A stretch of 64,000 nt of DNA from Marinospirillum perlucidum (GCF_003336805.1 NZ_QFWJ01000003.1:1-64000); one strand, 5' to 3'. Positions 36,738-47,805 are shown, counted from the first letter of the stretch. Notes: generated by a model from the sequence alone, not told the origin. A program made the numbers and translations.

Positions 36738-38415
36738 ACTGCCGGGTTTGAACCTTGTCTTCCTTGAGGATGAAGGTGACCTTGTCCAATTCCTTGCTGA
36801 CCTCATAATCACGACCGGCAATCTTGAGCAGCGTGCCTGGATAGGCGCGTCGATTGACCTGGATCTTGGCGGCATAAAAGCGCTTGAGCTTTTCTTCCAG
36901 TTCGTGCAGATCCTTGTTGAGCTGAGCCGAGCGGAATTGCAGGGTTTCCTTGGCGCGAATCAGTTGGTCCTTCTTTTTGGCCAGCTCTTCCTTGCCCGCT
37001 TTGCGCGTTTTGCGAGCCAGTTCAATCAATTGGTACTTCTGATCTTCAAGGTGCTTGAGCTGGCCCAGCAGCTCAGTGTATTCCTCTTCCAGCTTGCTGC
37101 ATTCGCCCACTTCCAGATGCGTCTCCGTGTAGGCGAGCGCGCCGCTGGTGCTCATTTCCAGGGAGTCTGCCGCCTTTAGGTGACCGCCCACGACCTGCCC
37201 CTTTCCCTGAACCTGAATATAAGAACCGGCAACCAATTGCGAGTGCATCACCTGATTGCCGATGATGATCTCCTGGTTGGCCTGCATTCTGGCCTCATGG
37301 GCGAAGCGCGCCTTGATACTGCATTCGGCCACCAGCGCAGCCTTTTCAGTAATGTATTCGCTGCCGGTGTGGCCTATTACCCCACCGACACATTCTATAT
37401 GTCCACCGGATTTGATAAAGGCGGCATCGACGACTCCGCCAATCTTGATATCACCCGTGGCGATGACCTGCATACCATCGCGGACATCACCCTTGATTTC
37501 CACGCTGCCACGATAGCGAACATGCCCGGTTTCGATATCCACCTTATCGATTTTCAACAGCTGCTCAATGTGCACGCCCTTGTCGCTGATCACCGGAATA
37601 CCACCACTGGCGGCGACCAGGAGATCCTCGTCATCTTCAGCAGTCTTGACGCTGGCATCCTTGATACGGAACTGGATATCCTTACCATCCTTGGCGCGTA
37701 GCGTCTTGCCGGTGACACTCATGCCAGGCTGACCCTTGGTAGGAGGGTGGCGGCGCATCAGAGGGGTGTCTTCCTCGATAAAGGGAAATTCGCCATAGTC
37801 GAGAAAATCCACCCGACCGGTTTCATCTTCGAGTGGACGGCGATCAGAGGCATCCTTGACTAGGGTTTCCAGCCAGGCATCCTGACCGTTATAGGCCGCT
37901 TCACCGTAAGCGATGACCGTACAATAGACCTCTTCGGTGTTACGAAGGCGTTCATTTAATTCGGGATCGACCAGGGTCTCAAGAACATCCTCCATCAGGC
38001 CATGGCTGATTTTGGCTTTTTTGATGACCTGCTGCAGCTGCTCCTGATCAACAGCCTTGCCCCGGCCCTGAGCACCAAAAATCACGACACCGGCGAGTAG
38101 CTTGCTAGGGTTGAGAAAGACCTCGGCACGCCCATCCACGGGAATGCTGATACAAATATCCTTGCTTTCCTTGCGCCGAACAGCATCCAGGAGCACGCTG
38201 ATATTCTGGTTGATGAGAGGAAAATCCCGGCTTTGGAAGCCTGCTTCCTGAACCACCTGATGGAACTGTTCCTTGGTCAGCTCACGGCTGACTTCCAGGG
38301 GTTCAAAGGCGACCCAGAGCTCCTGGGTATCCTCGTGAAGTTGAAAAGCAAAACCAAGCTCCAGGGCGCTGGGCAGCTCCTGGGGTGTCTCTTGATCTTC
38401 TTCTTTTCTGGCCAT
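36736..38415 (-). CDS. FapA/DUF342 domain protein
   Basis: A 559-residue cytoplasmic protein. The central part (about 215-430) is a beta-helix of DUF342/FapA type with repeats such as GSVEIKGDVRDGMQVIATGDIKIGG and GGHIECVGGVIG. A coiled coil of some 90 residues follows (LEEEYTELLGQLKHLEDQ to LEEKLKRFYAAK) and then a short C-terminal beta segment. Relatives are named flagellar assembly protein A, but roles in polar localisation or motility are only partly known. No flagellar genes are nearby. Expected start at MARKEEDQETP. Confidence 0.82.
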   Translation of the reverse strand: MARKEEDQETPQELPSALELGFAFQLHEDTQELWVAFEPLEVSRELTKEQFHQVVQEAGFQSRDFPLINQNISVLLDAVRRKESKDICISIPVDGRAEVFLNPSKLLAGVVIFGAQGRGKAVDQEQLQQVIKKAKISHGLMEDVLETLVDPELNERLRNTEEVYCTVIAYGEAAYNGQDAWLETLVKDASDRRPLEDETGRVDFLDYGEFPFIEEDTPLMRRHPPTKGQPGMSVTGKTLRAKDGKDIQFRIKDASVKTAEDDEDLLVAASGGIPVISDKGVHIEQLLKIDKVDIETGHVRYRGSVEIKGDVRDGMQVIATGDIKIGGVVDAAFIKSGGHIECVGGVIGHTGSEYITEKAALVAECSIKARFAHEARMQANQEIIIGNQVMHSQLVAGSYIQVQGKGQVVGGHLKAADSLEMSTSGALAYTETHLEVGECSKLEEEYTELLGQLKHLEDQKYQLIELARKTRKAGKEELAKKKDQLIRAKETLQFRSAQLNKDLHELEEKLKRFYAAKIQVNRRAYPGTLLKIAGRDYEVSKELDKVTFILKEDKVQTRQ

Positions 38416-38587
38416 CTGCTTTTTCCTTATACAGTAATTCGACCTTGGCTTTTAGCCCAGCATAAAGGTAGCCGGTTTTTTTGACTAGCAGAAGATAGCG
38501 TAAATTTGACTCAATAAGCCTGGATGATTGTACCCGGGCGTCCAGTGTCTTTATAGTGGAGGTCTACTCAGTAAAAGGAGATGCAAA

Positions 38588-38980
38588 ATGAGTAATGAAA
38601 GTCTCAGTATTGCCTTAATCGGTGCTGGACGCACAGGCACACCCTTGCTCAAGGATTTGATGCAATACAGCTATATCAGAATTCTCGGTGTGGCCGATAT
38701 TGATGCCGAATCCCCCGGCATGCGTTTGGCCAAGGATCAGGGCATTGCCTGCTATACCCAGCCAATGCAACTGGTCAAGGCCGTGGGGGAAGTGGATATT
38801 CTGGTGGAGGTTTCGGGAGATCGTCAGCTAAAAAGCGAGATCAAGGCCTATTACGAGGAAACTAATAATCGCAAGACCCTGATCATGCATGATTTGATAG
38901 CCCGCCTGCTGATCAGCCTCTGTGATCGCAGTCCGCATCTGGTGCCGTCTTTCCATCCCGATGATGAAGGTATCGGCTAA
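38588..38980 (+). CDS. small NAD(P)-binding Rossmann-fold protein
   Basis: A 130-residue protein starting with a beta-alpha-beta nucleotide-binding motif, IALIGAGRTGTPLLKDLM, then GVADIDAESPGMRLAKDQGI and VDILVEVSGD. These resemble the N-terminal domain of Gfo/Idh/MocA or homoserine dehydrogenase proteins, but no catalytic domain follows. I recall similar domains fused to sensor kinases in other bacteria, which would point to a sensing role; this is memory, not a search. AGGAG lies seven bases before the ATG; an earlier start at 38528 lacks support. It ends at a strong terminator. Confidence 0.72.
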   Translation: MSNESLSIALIGAGRTGTPLLKDLMQYSYIRILGVADIDAESPGMRLAKDQGIACYTQPMQLVKAVGEVDILVEVSGDRQLKSEIKAYYEETNNRKTLIMHDLIARLLISLCDRSPHLVPSFHPDDEGIG

Positions 38981-38987
38981 CACCTGG

Positions 38988-39012
38988 AGCCCGGTTGTGA
39001 CCGGGCTTTTTT
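38988..39012. terminator. bidirectional intrinsic terminator
   Basis: AGCCCGG pairs with CCGGGCT around TTGTGA, then TTTTT. It ends the small Rossmann gene; on the other strand it overlaps the end of der. Confidence 0.87.
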
Positions 39013-40492
39013 AGCGCTTCTTTTTGCGATTTTTTCTGGCTTCTCGAGTCAACTTCAACTGGCGAGCCTTGGCGGCTTCACGGCTGGTTTTGGCTTCCGG
39101 TGCATAGGGGTTGTCCCCGCTACGGAATTCAAAACGCAAAGGCGTACCTGTCACCTTGAGTACCTTGCGGAAGGCATTCATCAGATAGCGCTTGTAGCTA
39201 TTGGGGAGCGAATCCGTCTGATTGCCATGCACCACGATAATGGGCGGGTTAACGCCGCCCTGGTGGGCATAGCGTAACTTGATGCGGCGTCCATTGATCA
39301 TGGGGGGCTGGTGCTCGCTGACCACATCCTGGAGCAGATTGGTCAGGCGATTGGTTGACCAGTGACTGGTGGCTGAGCGGTAGGCTTTTTCCACCGAGCG
39401 GAAGACTTCACCCACACCTGTGCCATGTAGGGCTGAAATGTAATGGATATCGGCATAGTCGACAAAGCCCAGGCGCCGGGTGACATCCTTCTTGATGTTG
39501 TCCTTGACCTCGGCATCCAGCTTGTCCCACTTATTAACAGCCAGAACCAGGGAACGACCCGATTCCAGGATAAAACTGAGCAGGTGCAGATCCTGATCCA
39601 CCAAGCCGGTGCGGGCATCCATGACCATGACCGCAACATTGCACTCGCGAATGGATTGCAGGGTCTGGACGATGGAGAATTTCTCGGCAGTTTCCGTGAC
39701 ATTCTTGCGACGGCGGATACCGGCGGTATCCACCAGGGTATAGCCCTTGCCATTACGCTCAAAAGGAATGCTGATGGAATCGCGCGTGGTGCCCGGCTGA
39801 TCGTAAACGATGACCCTTTCTTCACCCAGAATGCGATTGACCAGCGTGGATTTACCCACGTTAGGGCGGCCGATAATACCAAAGCGAAGTTCCTTGGCGG
39901 CTTCGCGTTTGGCGGCTTCAGCCACAGCCGCATCGTCTTCTTCCAGATGTGTCTCGTCTTCCTCTGAGCCTGTTTCTTCAATGGCCTGGGTGGAGTTGGC
40001 CGGTAGGGTGGCCAGAAGCTCAGTAATCATACTGGTCACGCCACGGTTGTGCACGGCAGCAATCAGATAGGGATTGCTGCTCATACCCAGGGCATAGAAT
40101 TCCGCACTCCAGGCTTCGGCATCCAGGCCATCGGTCTTGTTGACCACCAGATAGGCTTTCTTGTCATTCTCGCGCAGATACTGGGCGATCATTTCATCCG
40201 CGGCGGTAAGACCGGCACGGGCATCGACGATAAACAGAACCAGATCAGCCTCATCTACGGCTCTCAGGGACTGGCGTGCCATTTCGGCATCAATGCCTTC
40301 CTCGTCTCCGCTGATACCGCCCGTATCGATGACAATATAAGGCTGGCCACCGACCTTGCCCTGACCATACTGGCGATCCCGGGTCAGGCCGGGAAAGTCA
40401 GCGACCAGAGCATCACGGCTACGGGTTAAACGATTGAAAAGTGTGGATTTGCCGACATTGGGTCGGCCCACCAGGGCAATAACAGGAAGCAT
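39011..40492 (-). CDS. der: ribosome biogenesis GTPase Der
   Basis: Essential double GTPase that matures the 50S subunit. Both G domains have the same P-loop GRPNVGKS (near residues 8 and 210), with G3 and G4 motifs DTGGISG/NKTD and [12 protein letters not shown]. An acidic linker ([18 protein letters not shown]) separates them. The C-terminal KH-like domain has [18 protein letters not shown]. The very basic tail RKNRKKKR is usual. 493 residues. It is the last gene of the leftward run from trmJ. Confidence 0.98.
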   Translation of the reverse strand: MLPVIALVGRPNVGKSTLFNRLTRSRDALVADFPGLTRDRQYGQGKVGGQPYIVIDTGGISGDEEGIDAEMARQSLRAVDEADLVLFIVDARAGLTAADEMIAQYLRENDKKAYLVVNKTDGLDAEAWSAEFYALGMSSNPYLIAAVHNRGVTSMITELLATLPANSTQAIEETGSEEDETHLEEDDAAVAEAAKREAAKELRFGIIGRPNVGKSTLVNRILGEERVIVYDQPGTTRDSISIPFERNGKGYTLVDTAGIRRRKNVTETAEKFSIVQTLQSIRECNVAVMVMDARTGLVDQDLHLLSFILESGRSLVLAVNKWDKLDAEVKDNIKKDVTRRLGFVDYADIHYISALHGTGVGEVFRSVEKAYRSATSHWSTNRLTNLLQDVVSEHQPPMINGRRIKLRYAHQGGVNPPIIVVHGNQTDSLPNSYKRYLMNAFRKVLKVTGTPLRFEFRSGDNPYAPEAKTSREAAKARQLKLTREARKNRKKKR

Positions 40493-40494
40493 AA

Positions 40495-41676
40495 TTAGTC
40501 TTTCTTAAGGGTGAAAAGCCCGATACGGCCGCGAATTGAATGTACCAAAAGGCGGTCTTCGTTGACTAGAGGGGGAGTTCGAATGCCATCGAGATCAAAG
40601 GCTTCCCGTCCGGTGATCTCACCCGTGGCCGGGTCGAGCAGATGCAGATAGCCCTGGTAGTCAGCAACCACCAGTTGATCCTCCAGCAGCACGGCTTCAG
40701 TAAGCTGGCGGCCATAGAGCTCGTCCTGGGTCCAGAGGCTGCTGCCGGTGGCCAGATCCAGAGCATGAACCCGGCTGGCTTCATCCACCAGGATAACCTG
40801 ACCGTCGATCAACAGGGGGGCGTGATAACTGGAGAGGTCACGACTCCAGCGACTGCGACCTGAATAGGGGTCGAGGGCTTGGGTTTGGCCCTGATAGCTG
40901 TTGACGATCAAAAGACCCTGGGCCATTCGTGCCTGGCCATCGACATCCACCAGGCGTTCAATATCAGTACGCCCCTGGGGCTGGGCAATCTGAGTACTCC
41001 AGCGAAGCTGACCGGAGTTGTTATCGATGGCTGCCAGCTTGCCATTGGCAAAACCGGCCAGTGTCTGGGTTGAGGTCAGCGTGGGTGTGGCTGTACCTCG
41101 CAAGGTCAAATTGGGAATGAGGCTGTCATAGCTCCAGAGGGTGCGACCACTGGTTGCGGAAAAGGCATGGAGCTTGCCATCGGCAGTCTGAAGTATCAGC
41201 AGGTCGCCGCGCACCTGGGGAGGAGCCAGTGCCTCACTGGATACCTGGGTACTCCAAAGGGTCTGGCCGCTATTTGCATCCAGAGACAGGAGCTCACCAT
41301 TCTGGGTGGCAACCAGCAGTTGGTTGTTATTAAGTGTTAGGCCAGCACTCACGCCGACGCCAAGTTCACGGGTCCAGAGCATCTTGTCAAAACCTAGAAA
41401 GCCTTGCTCCAGATCGAACGTCTGCAGGTAGCCCTGGGCGTCAGCTGTGATCAGGCGCTGACCGTCCAGCAGGGGAGCCAGCTGGTAGCCACGCCAGCCT
41501 TCTCCCGCACCGGAATGATCCTGCCATTGCAGCTCCAGTTCGGCAGAGCCGTTGGTGTCAGGAAGTGGCTTGGGCTCGTATTGCGGACTCGGCAGACTAC
41601 TGCACCCCGACACCAGAAGAAGTGTCAGGGGCAGTAGGAAATTTTTTTTTAGCAGGGATGGCAGGCTAGCGCGCAT
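40495..41676 (-). CDS. bamB: outer-membrane assembly lipoprotein BamB
   Basis: Accessory lipoprotein of the BAM complex that inserts beta-barrel proteins. The signal peptide ends in the lipobox LVSGC with lipidated C25. The rest is an eight-bladed PQQ-type beta-propeller, with repeats such as [18 protein letters not shown] and [16 protein letters not shown]. The ATG overlaps the yfgM stop (TGATG); a TTG one codon earlier is possible. About 393 residues. The yfgM-bamB-der order is conserved in gammaproteobacteria. Confidence 0.96.
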   Translation of the reverse strand: MRASLPSLLKKNFLLPLTLLLVSGCSSLPSPQYEPKPLPDTNGSAELELQWQDHSGAGEGWRGYQLAPLLDGQRLITADAQGYLQTFDLEQGFLGFDKMLWTRELGVGVSAGLTLNNNQLLVATQNGELLSLDANSGQTLWSTQVSSEALAPPQVRGDLLILQTADGKLHAFSATSGRTLWSYDSLIPNLTLRGTATPTLTSTQTLAGFANGKLAAIDNNSGQLRWSTQIAQPQGRTDIERLVDVDGQARMAQGLLIVNSYQGQTQALDPYSGRSRWSRDLSSYHAPLLIDGQVILVDEASRVHALDLATGSSLWTQDELYGRQLTEAVLLEDQLVVADYQGYLHLLDPATGEITGREAFDLDGIRTPPLVNEDRLLVHSIRGRIGLFTLKKD

Positions 41677-42320
41677 CAAGCATCACCGCGGGTAGCCAGG
41701 CTATCCAGCTTGATTTCCACCAGAGGGCTGGATTCGCCGTTGGCACGACTGGCTTCCAGGGCTTTTTGATAAGCCTGGCGAGCCTGGAGGGCTTCACCCT
41801 GGGACATCAGCAGGTCACCGCGCAGGGATTCAAAATCAGCAGTAAAACCCCCGGCATTGGGAACATCCAGCAGAGTCAGGGCTTCGGTGATCTGATCCTG
41901 GGAGTTGAGAATACGGGCCAGGCGTAGACGTGCTACCAGTTGAATGGCATCCACCTGACTGGATTCCAGAGTTGAACGCAGGTGAACCTGAGCCTGATCA
42001 AACTCATCTCTTTCCACAGCCAGACGGGCAGCGAAAAGACGCGCATAGTCAGCGTAGACGGTTTGATCGAATTCACTGGTCAATTGGGCAATCAGTTCTG
42101 CAGCCTGGGTTTCACGTTCTTCGCCCAGTTCACTGCTGACGACCTGAGCCAGCTGGGTGTAGAGCGTAGAAGCGGACTCGGCCTTGCTGTTCTCGTAGCT
42201 TTCCCAGCCTTTCCAACCACCAACACCGGCCACAGCAATGACAACACCGGCAATCAGGGACTTACCGTTTTTACTCCACCATTCTTTGAAGGATTCAATC
42301 TGCTCTTCTTCGCTGCGCAT
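41676..42320 (-). CDS. YfgM-like TPR protein, ancillary to SecYEG
   Basis: A 214-residue inner-membrane protein: cytoplasmic start RSEEEQIESFKEWWSKNGK, one TM segment (SLIAGVVIAVAGVGGW) and a periplasmic TPR-like helical domain. YfgM of E. coli associates with SecYEG and the chaperone PpiD. Its position between hisS and bamB is the conserved one. The last bases overlap the bamB start. Confidence 0.93.
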   Translation of the reverse strand: MRSEEEQIESFKEWWSKNGKSLIAGVVIAVAGVGGWKGWESYENSKAESASTLYTQLAQVVSSELGEERETQAAELIAQLTSEFDQTVYADYARLFAARLAVERDEFDQAQVHLRSTLESSQVDAIQLVARLRLARILNSQDQITEALTLLDVPNAGGFTADFESLRGDLLMSQGEALQARQAYQKALEASRANGESSPLVEIKLDSLATRGDA

Positions 42321-42370
42321 AGTCTGTCCCAGTTATTCTTTGTCCAAAATGAGAGTTATCTTAACCGACC

Positions 42371-43657
42371 TTAGTGGCTTTGCAAATGCTCTTTAATGGT
42401 GAGTGCTAACTCACTGACAGGCACTTCGATCTGTTCCTTGTCTTCCCGCAGGAACTTGATCGAGGCCACGCCCCGGCTCATCTCGTCTTCGCCCAGAAGC
42501 AGGGCCAAGCGCGCGCCGGACTGGTCGGCTTTCTTGATTTGTTTTTTAAAGTTACCGCCACCGCAGTGCGTCTGAATTCTCAGTTCGGGCTGCTCGCTGC
42601 GCAGCCTTTCGGCCAGCAGCAGGGCGTAACCTTGGGCCTCTTCACCAAAAGCGGTGAGGTAGGCATCCAGGCGTTGGTCCAGTTCCGCCGGGAAGGCTTC
42701 CAGAGTTTCCAGTAGCAGTACCAGGCGTTCAATGCCCATGGCAAAGCCTACAGCCGGTGTTGCTCGCCCACCCAGTTGGTCAACCAGACCGTCATAACGT
42801 CCACCTGCACAAACCGTGCCTTGTGAACCCAAGGCTCGGGTTGTCCACTCGAAAACCGTCTTGCCGTAGTAATCCAGGCCTCTAACCAGTCGAGGATTGA
42901 GGGTGTACTGAATGCCGGCGGCATCCAGAAGCTGGCAAAGACCGGCAAAATGTTGCCGGCTTTCCTCATCCAGGTGTTCCTCAAAGCGAGGGGCTGCCTC
43001 CAGGATTTCCTGGGTGCGGGCATCCTTGGAATCAAGAATACGCAGAGGGTTGGTGGTCAGGCGGCGCTGGCTGTCTTCATCAAGATCCTGGCGATGCTGC
43101 TCCAAAAAAGTGGTCAGGGCGGTGCGGTATTGCGCCCTGGCTTCGGAGCTGCCCAGGGTGTTGAGTTCAAGAGTCAGGTGATCCAGGATACCCAGCTCTT
43201 TCCACAGGCGTGCCGAGAGAAGAATCAGTTCGGCATCAATATCCGGCCCGGTGAGGCCAAAGGTTTCCACGCCGATTTGGTGGAATTGGCGATAGCGCCC
43301 TTTTTGGGGGCGCTCGTGCCTGAACATAGGGCCCTGGTACCAGAGCCGCTGTTGTTGATTAAAAAGAAGGCCGTGTTCTTCAGCAGCACGTACGCAACCG
43401 GCTGTCCCTTCGGGGCGCAGGGTCAGGCTGTCGCCATTGCGATCCTCGAAGGTGTACATTTCTTTTTCCACAATATCGGTGACTTCCCCGATAGAGCGCT
43501 TGAAAAGAGCCGTTTGCTCCAGCACCGGCATGCGGATTTCGCTATAGCCGTAGCGGTCGAGCAGGGTGCGTACTTTCTCTTCCAGGTACTGCCAACGTGG
43601 GCTGGCATCGGGAAGGAGGTCATTCATACCACGGATGGCTTGAATCTTCTTTGCCAC
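42371..43657 (-). CDS. hisS: histidyl-tRNA synthetase
   Basis: Class II aminoacyl-tRNA synthetase charging tRNA(His). Motif 1 lies near [13 protein letters not shown]; motif 2 contains [19 protein letters not shown]; the histidine-specific blocks are [15 protein letters not shown] and AGGRYDGL; motif 3 is [10 protein letters not shown]. The C-terminal anticodon-binding domain follows. 428 residues, as in E. coli (424). Confidence 0.98.
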   Translation of the reverse strand: MAKKIQAIRGMNDLLPDASPRWQYLEEKVRTLLDRYGYSEIRMPVLEQTALFKRSIGEVTDIVEKEMYTFEDRNGDSLTLRPEGTAGCVRAAEEHGLLFNQQQRLWYQGPMFRHERPQKGRYRQFHQIGVETFGLTGPDIDAELILLSARLWKELGILDHLTLELNTLGSSEARAQYRTALTTFLEQHRQDLDEDSQRRLTTNPLRILDSKDARTQEILEAAPRFEEHLDEESRQHFAGLCQLLDAAGIQYTLNPRLVRGLDYYGKTVFEWTTRALGSQGTVCAGGRYDGLVDQLGGRATPAVGFAMGIERLVLLLETLEAFPAELDQRLDAYLTAFGEEAQGYALLLAERLRSEQPELRIQTHCGGGNFKKQIKKADQSGARLALLLGEDEMSRGVASIKFLREDKEQIEVPVSELALTIKEHLQSH

Positions 43658-43669
43658 TGAAATTTCACC

Positions 43670-44782
43670 TTAATCTTTTGCAAGTAGTTGATCGAGTCGG
43701 GCCTGTTTTTCGGCTGCCTTGGTGCGGATGACTTCTTCCAGCTGATCCAGCAGTTGGGCCGAATCCACCTTGCTGGCTGGCTTGCCATCGATATACAGAA
43801 GATGCTGGGGGCTACCCCCGGTCAAACCCAGCTCGGCTTCGCGGGCTTCACCCGGACCGTTGACCACACAGCCGATCACGGCGACATCCAGGGGGGTCAG
43901 CAGGTCTTCGACACGGTTTTCCAGCTCATTCATGGTGGCCACGACATCAAAATTCTGGCGCGAGCAGCTGGGGCAGGCGATAAAGTTGACGCCTTTGCTG
44001 CGCAAGCGCAGGCTCTTGAGGAGATCAAAGCCCACTTTGATTTCCTCGACCGGATCGGCAGCCAGAGAAATCCTCAAGGTATCACCAATACCATCCATCA
44101 GCAGGGCACCCAGGCCGACAGCTGATTTGACGGTGCCGGATCTCAATCCACCGGCTTCGGTAATGCCCAGATGCAGGGGTTGTTCGATTTCCCGGGCCAG
44201 TTGGCGGTAGGCTTCCACAGCCATGAAAACATCCGAAGCCTTGACGCTGACCTTGTATTCCTGAAAATCCAGGCGGTCCAGATAGTCCACATGTCTGAGT
44301 GCGGATTCCACCAGGGCAGCCGGGGTGGGTTCGCCGTATTTTTTCTGCAGGTCCTTTTCCAGTGAGCCGGCATTAACGCCGATACGCATGGAAATGCCCT
44401 TGTCACGAGCCGCAGCAACCACTTCGCGAACCCGGTCTTCGCGACCGATATTGCCGGGATTGATCCTCAGGCAGTCCACGCCCAGCTCGGCAACCCTCAG
44501 GGCAATGCGGTAATCAAAGTGGATGTCGGCCACCAGCGGCAGCTCAATCTGCTCGCGGATTTTACCAAAAGCCTCGGCGGCTTCCATAGAGGGAACGGAA
44601 ACCCTGACCAGGTCAGCTCCGGCTTTTTCCAAGGCGCGGATTTGGCCCACCGTGGCCTCGACATCGCAGGTTTCGGTATTGGTCATGCTCTGGACGCTGA
44701 TGGGCGCATCGCCCCCCACCAGCAGGGAGCCCACCCGGATTTGCCGGGAGGGACGTCTTTTAATCGGTGAAATGTGTTGCAT
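43670..44782 (-). CDS. ispG: 4-hydroxy-3-methylbut-2-enyl diphosphate synthase
   Basis: Iron-sulphur enzyme of the MEP isoprenoid pathway. The TIM-barrel part starts with [10 protein letters not shown]. The three [4Fe-4S] cysteines are in [10 protein letters not shown] and [10 protein letters not shown]. 370 residues, matching E. coli IspG (372). It needs a working Fe-S assembly system, which is of interest because the local isc operon is reduced. Situated in the conserved rodZ-ispG-hisS string. Confidence 0.98.
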   Translation of the reverse strand: MQHISPIKRRPSRQIRVGSLLVGGDAPISVQSMTNTETCDVEATVGQIRALEKAGADLVRVSVPSMEAAEAFGKIREQIELPLVADIHFDYRIALRVAELGVDCLRINPGNIGREDRVREVVAAARDKGISMRIGVNAGSLEKDLQKKYGEPTPAALVESALRHVDYLDRLDFQEYKVSVKASDVFMAVEAYRQLAREIEQPLHLGITEAGGLRSGTVKSAVGLGALLMDGIGDTLRISLAADPVEEIKVGFDLLKSLRLRSKGVNFIACPSCSRQNFDVVATMNELENRVEDLLTPLDVAVIGCVVNGPGEAREAELGLTGGSPQHLLYIDGKPASKVDSAQLLDQLEEVIRTKAAEKQARLDQLLAKD

Positions 44783-44801
44783 GCAGACTGGTTACCGTCT
44801 T

Positions 44802-45824
44802 TTATTCAACTGAAATGGAGGTGTAGCCATTGGAGCGGATGCGGCTGGAGAGATCCACTTCTTCACCCTGGTAGAAAACATCCACGGCCCGCCCCTGGCC
44901 AAAGACCAGGCGGAAAGGTGGCTCGCCTTCGAGAAGGATGGCATCACCGGAACGATTGAGGCTGGCGTGGAGGACACGGCCTAAACTATCTCTGATTTCA
45001 GTCCAGCAATCCCCACTGTAGGTCAGTGCTAGTTTACCGGGCTGATTAGCCGTTACCACCAGCGGATCGCCAGTAAAGTCTTCAACCGGCGGCGGGCTGG
45101 GCTGGTCATTGGCTGCAGTCTGGTCGTCACCTTCGCCGGATTGAGACTCGGCCTGAGGCAGCGCCTGCAACTGGGTGGGTTCCTGATCGGTCTGTAGTGC
45201 CGAGATGGGTTCAACGACCTCTTCAACCACCCTGCCTTCAGCGGTGTTGGCGTTCTCTTCGGCGGCAGCAGCTTCTTCGTCCTGGGCTTCCTCAGGTTGA
45301 TCCAGCGGTGCGCTGATTGTCTGGCCATCCAGCGTGTCCACCTGGACATCCGGAGAGGCTAGCGAAGGTAGAGGCTCCAGATTACGGCTTTGCCACCAGA
45401 GGATAATTACTGCCACCAACGCAAGAATAATCAACAGGGTGAAGAGCTTGAAGACCAGGCTGCGCCCTGACTTGGGTGGCTTGATGCCTTCAACTGGCTG
45501 GATGCGCTCCTGGTTTTCCAGTTGTGGATGGTGCTCAGCAAAACATCTGAGTACTTCATCGGCATCGATCTTGAGAAAACGTGCGTAAGCCCGCATATAA
45601 CCTTTAATGAAGGTTTTGTTGTGCAGGGCAGTGAAGTCTTCGTTTTCCAAAGATGGAACGTAGAAAGGTAAAAAGTTCAGTTGCTTGGCAACCTCTGCCT
45701 GGGAGAGTCCCTGATCTTCGCGGGCTTTTCTCAGAAGTTCACCCGGGCGGCTGCATGCAGGGGTAGCCTGTCCCTGATTTTCAGAAGCAGCCTTGGGCTG
45801 TTCGTCTTGCTGTGTCTCTGTCAT
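44802..45824 (-). CDS. rodZ: cytoskeleton protein RodZ
   Basis: Links MreB to the cell-wall elongation machinery. The cytoplasmic helix-turn-helix domain (about 25-95) has LRKAREDQGLSQAEVAKQLNF. One TM helix follows basic KSGRSLVF (LFTLLIILALVAVIILWW). The periplasmic part has a Pro/Gln/Glu-rich linker and a C-terminal DUF4115 beta domain (ALTYSGDCWTEIRDSLGRVLHASL). 340 residues. Conserved location upstream of ispG and downstream of pilW. Confidence 0.95.
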   Translation of the reverse strand: MTETQQDEQPKAASENQGQATPACSRPGELLRKAREDQGLSQAEVAKQLNFLPFYVPSLENEDFTALHNKTFIKGYMRAYARFLKIDADEVLRCFAEHHPQLENQERIQPVEGIKPPKSGRSLVFKLFTLLIILALVAVIILWWQSRNLEPLPSLASPDVQVDTLDGQTISAPLDQPEEAQDEEAAAAEENANTAEGRVVEEVVEPISALQTDQEPTQLQALPQAESQSGEGDDQTAANDQPSPPPVEDFTGDPLVVTANQPGKLALTYSGDCWTEIRDSLGRVLHASLNRSGDAILLEGEPPFRLVFGQGRAVDVFYQGEEVDLSSRIRSNGYTSISVE

Positions 45825-45867
45825 GGTGTCAGAAGTCCTCGATTTAAGCAGCAGGCCGTTTATAGAG

Positions 45868-46560
45868 TTAGTGGTTAGCCAACAGTTGTTGCAGTCGCTC
45901 TTGTTCCTGCTGGTTTCCAGTTATTTTGGCCAGTTCCAGTCCCAGAGTTAGGCTATCCTTGTCCTGAATGTCTGCTTCCTGCAGGAATTGCCAGTGATTA
46001 GAGGCTTTTTGTGGGTCGTCCGGTAGATACAGCCGCAGTAATTCCCGATGGGCATTGACGGCTCGGGCATCCAGGGTCAGGCAACGTTTAAAAAAAACTT
46101 TTGCTGCCTCAGGGTCATTCTGTTCCAGAGCGACGTAGCCCAGATTCTCGAAAATCAGTGCCCTGTCTGAGTAAAAAATATCTTCACTGGCTCGTTGAAG
46201 CTGAATCCGTGCTTCATCATAACGATTTTGTTCAAATAAGAAAGCGGCATAATTGTTTCTGGCAGCAGTATTCCTAGGGTTAACTTGTAAAACTTTTTTA
46301 AAGTAGTTTTCTGCTAACTGATTTTCAGCCTGGGCCTGCAGTGCCAGTGCCATACCGTGTAAGGCTTTTTCATGCTCCGGGCGCACTTCCAGCGCTCGGT
46401 TAAAGTTACGCAGTGAGCGGGTATATTCCTCTTCTCGCAGATAGCCCATGCCCAGGTTGGCATAGGCTTCAGCCTGGCGCTGAGGATCGGTCTTTTCCCA
46501 GGGGGCCTGGGTCGCACAACCACTGATCAGCAGGACGAGGAGAAGCAGGCTGCGTAGCAT
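45868..46560 (-). CDS. pilW: type IV pilus biogenesis/stability lipoprotein PilW
   Basis: TPR lipoprotein needed for PilQ secretin multimers in type IV pili. The start MLRSLLLL gives a lipoprotein signal with lipobox LISGC and C15; the longer frame opening at 46686 lies inside rlmN and is rejected. At least four TPR units follow, for example AYANLGMGYLREEEYTRSL and AARNNYAAFLFEQNRYDEA. About 230 residues. It lies directly after rlmN, as in pseudomonads. With dprA it is the only pilus/competence-related gene here. Confidence 0.93.
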   Translation of the reverse strand: MLRSLLLLVLLISGCATQAPWEKTDPQRQAEAYANLGMGYLREEEYTRSLRNFNRALEVRPEHEKALHGMALALQAQAENQLAENYFKKVLQVNPRNTAARNNYAAFLFEQNRYDEARIQLQRASEDIFYSDRALIFENLGYVALEQNDPEAAKVFFKRCLTLDARAVNAHRELLRLYLPDDPQKASNHWQFLQEADIQDKDSLTLGLELAKITGNQQEQERLQQLLANH

Positions 46561-46567
46561 AGGGCAC

Positions 46568-47743
46568 CTAGTTGGCGGGTTGCCAGTTGTTGTCGACCAA
46601 GGCGGCGGGAATGCGTTCTTCCGCGTAGCGGGCACTGCGCCGCGTTCTATCCTGGACCCGACCCACCAGCTGGCCACAGGCAGCATCTATGTCATCTCCA
46701 CGGGTAGTGCGGATAGGGGCGGAATAACCTAGCTCATGCAGCCAGTTCTGGAAACGCATCACCTGATTGCGCGAAGGTCGTTCGTAACCGGAATAGGGAA
46801 AGGGGTTGAAGGGAATCAGATTGATCTTGCAGGGGAGCCCCTTGAGTAACTGGCCCAGTTGCTGGGCGTGTTCTTTCTGGTCATTGATCCCGGCAATCAG
46901 TGTGTACTCGATGGTGACATCACGCGAGTCACCACATTTTTTCAGGTAGCGTTTGCAGGCAGCCATCAATTCCTGAATCGGATACTTCTTGTTGATCGGT
47001 ACCAGCTGGTTGCGCAGCTCGTCATTGGGTGCGTGCAGGGAAATCGCCAGGGATACATCCACTTCATCACCCATTTTATCCAGCTGCGGGACCAGCCCGG
47101 AGGTGGAAAGGGTGACGCGACGCTTGGACAGGCCGTAACCATTGTCTTCCAGCATGATTTTCATGGCCGCCATTACCGGCTGGTAGTTCATCAGAGGTTC
47201 GCCCATCCCCATCATGACGACATTGGTGACGGGGCGCTTACTGGAATCCTTGCGTGGACCAAAGGACTTCTGGGCGACCCAGACCTGGCCGATAATTTCT
47301 GCAGGAGTCAGGTTGCGCTGGAAACCCTGCTTGCCAGTCGAGCAGAAGGAGCAATCCAGCGAACAACCTACCTGTGAGGAGACACAAAGGGTGCGTCGAT
47401 TGCCACCTGCAGGAATTAGAACCGTTTCTACATGACTGCCATCGCCCACTTCCAGCACCCATTTGCGGGTGCCATCGCTGGAAAAGTCTTCCAGAACCAC
47501 CTTGGGGGGTCTGACTTCAGCTGTTTGCTGTAATTTCTCACGCAGTTTTTTGCTGAGATCGGTCATCTCGTCAAAACTGGCCGCACAGCGGTGATGCATC
47601 CATTTCATAACCTGGGCCGCACGAAATTTCTTTTCTCCCATTTTTAGAAAGAAATCTTCAAGTTCGGGCAGGGTCATGCCCAGAAGATTGGTCTTTTCTT
47701 CCTGACTGGGTGAAGGCGAAGGGGTCTTTTCGGAAGTCATCAT
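46568..47743 (-). CDS. rlmN: dual-specificity RNA methyltransferase RlmN
   Basis: Radical-SAM enzyme that methylates C2 of A2503 in 23S rRNA and A37 in some tRNAs. The cluster motif C-x3-C-x2-C is C127, C131 and C134 in [17 protein letters not shown]. The SAM region [12 protein letters not shown] follows, and the methyl-carrying cysteine is in [12 protein letters not shown] near the C-terminus. 391 residues. First residues MM give two adjacent start options. Confidence 0.97.
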   Translation of the reverse strand: MMTSEKTPSPSPSQEEKTNLLGMTLPELEDFFLKMGEKKFRAAQVMKWMHHRCAASFDEMTDLSKKLREKLQQTAEVRPPKVVLEDFSSDGTRKWVLEVGDGSHVETVLIPAGGNRRTLCVSSQVGCSLDCSFCSTGKQGFQRNLTPAEIIGQVWVAQKSFGPRKDSSKRPVTNVVMMGMGEPLMNYQPVMAAMKIMLEDNGYGLSKRRVTLSTSGLVPQLDKMGDEVDVSLAISLHAPNDELRNQLVPINKKYPIQELMAACKRYLKKCGDSRDVTIEYTLIAGINDQKEHAQQLGQLLKGLPCKINLIPFNPFPYSGYERPSRNQVMRFQNWLHELGYSAPIRTTRGDDIDAACGQLVGRVQDRTRRSARYAEERIPAALVDNNWQPAN

Positions 47744-47805
47744 CAGTGCCTGCAGCAGCGGGTTGTTGGCTGGGAAGTTTGGCGAAAAAATCTTTGTCTT
47801 ACAAG

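Noticed and set aside
46560-46686. N-terminally extended PilW starting at 46686
   Set aside because: The extension lies inside rlmN and would bury the lipoprotein signal; the start at 46560 gives a proper lipobox.
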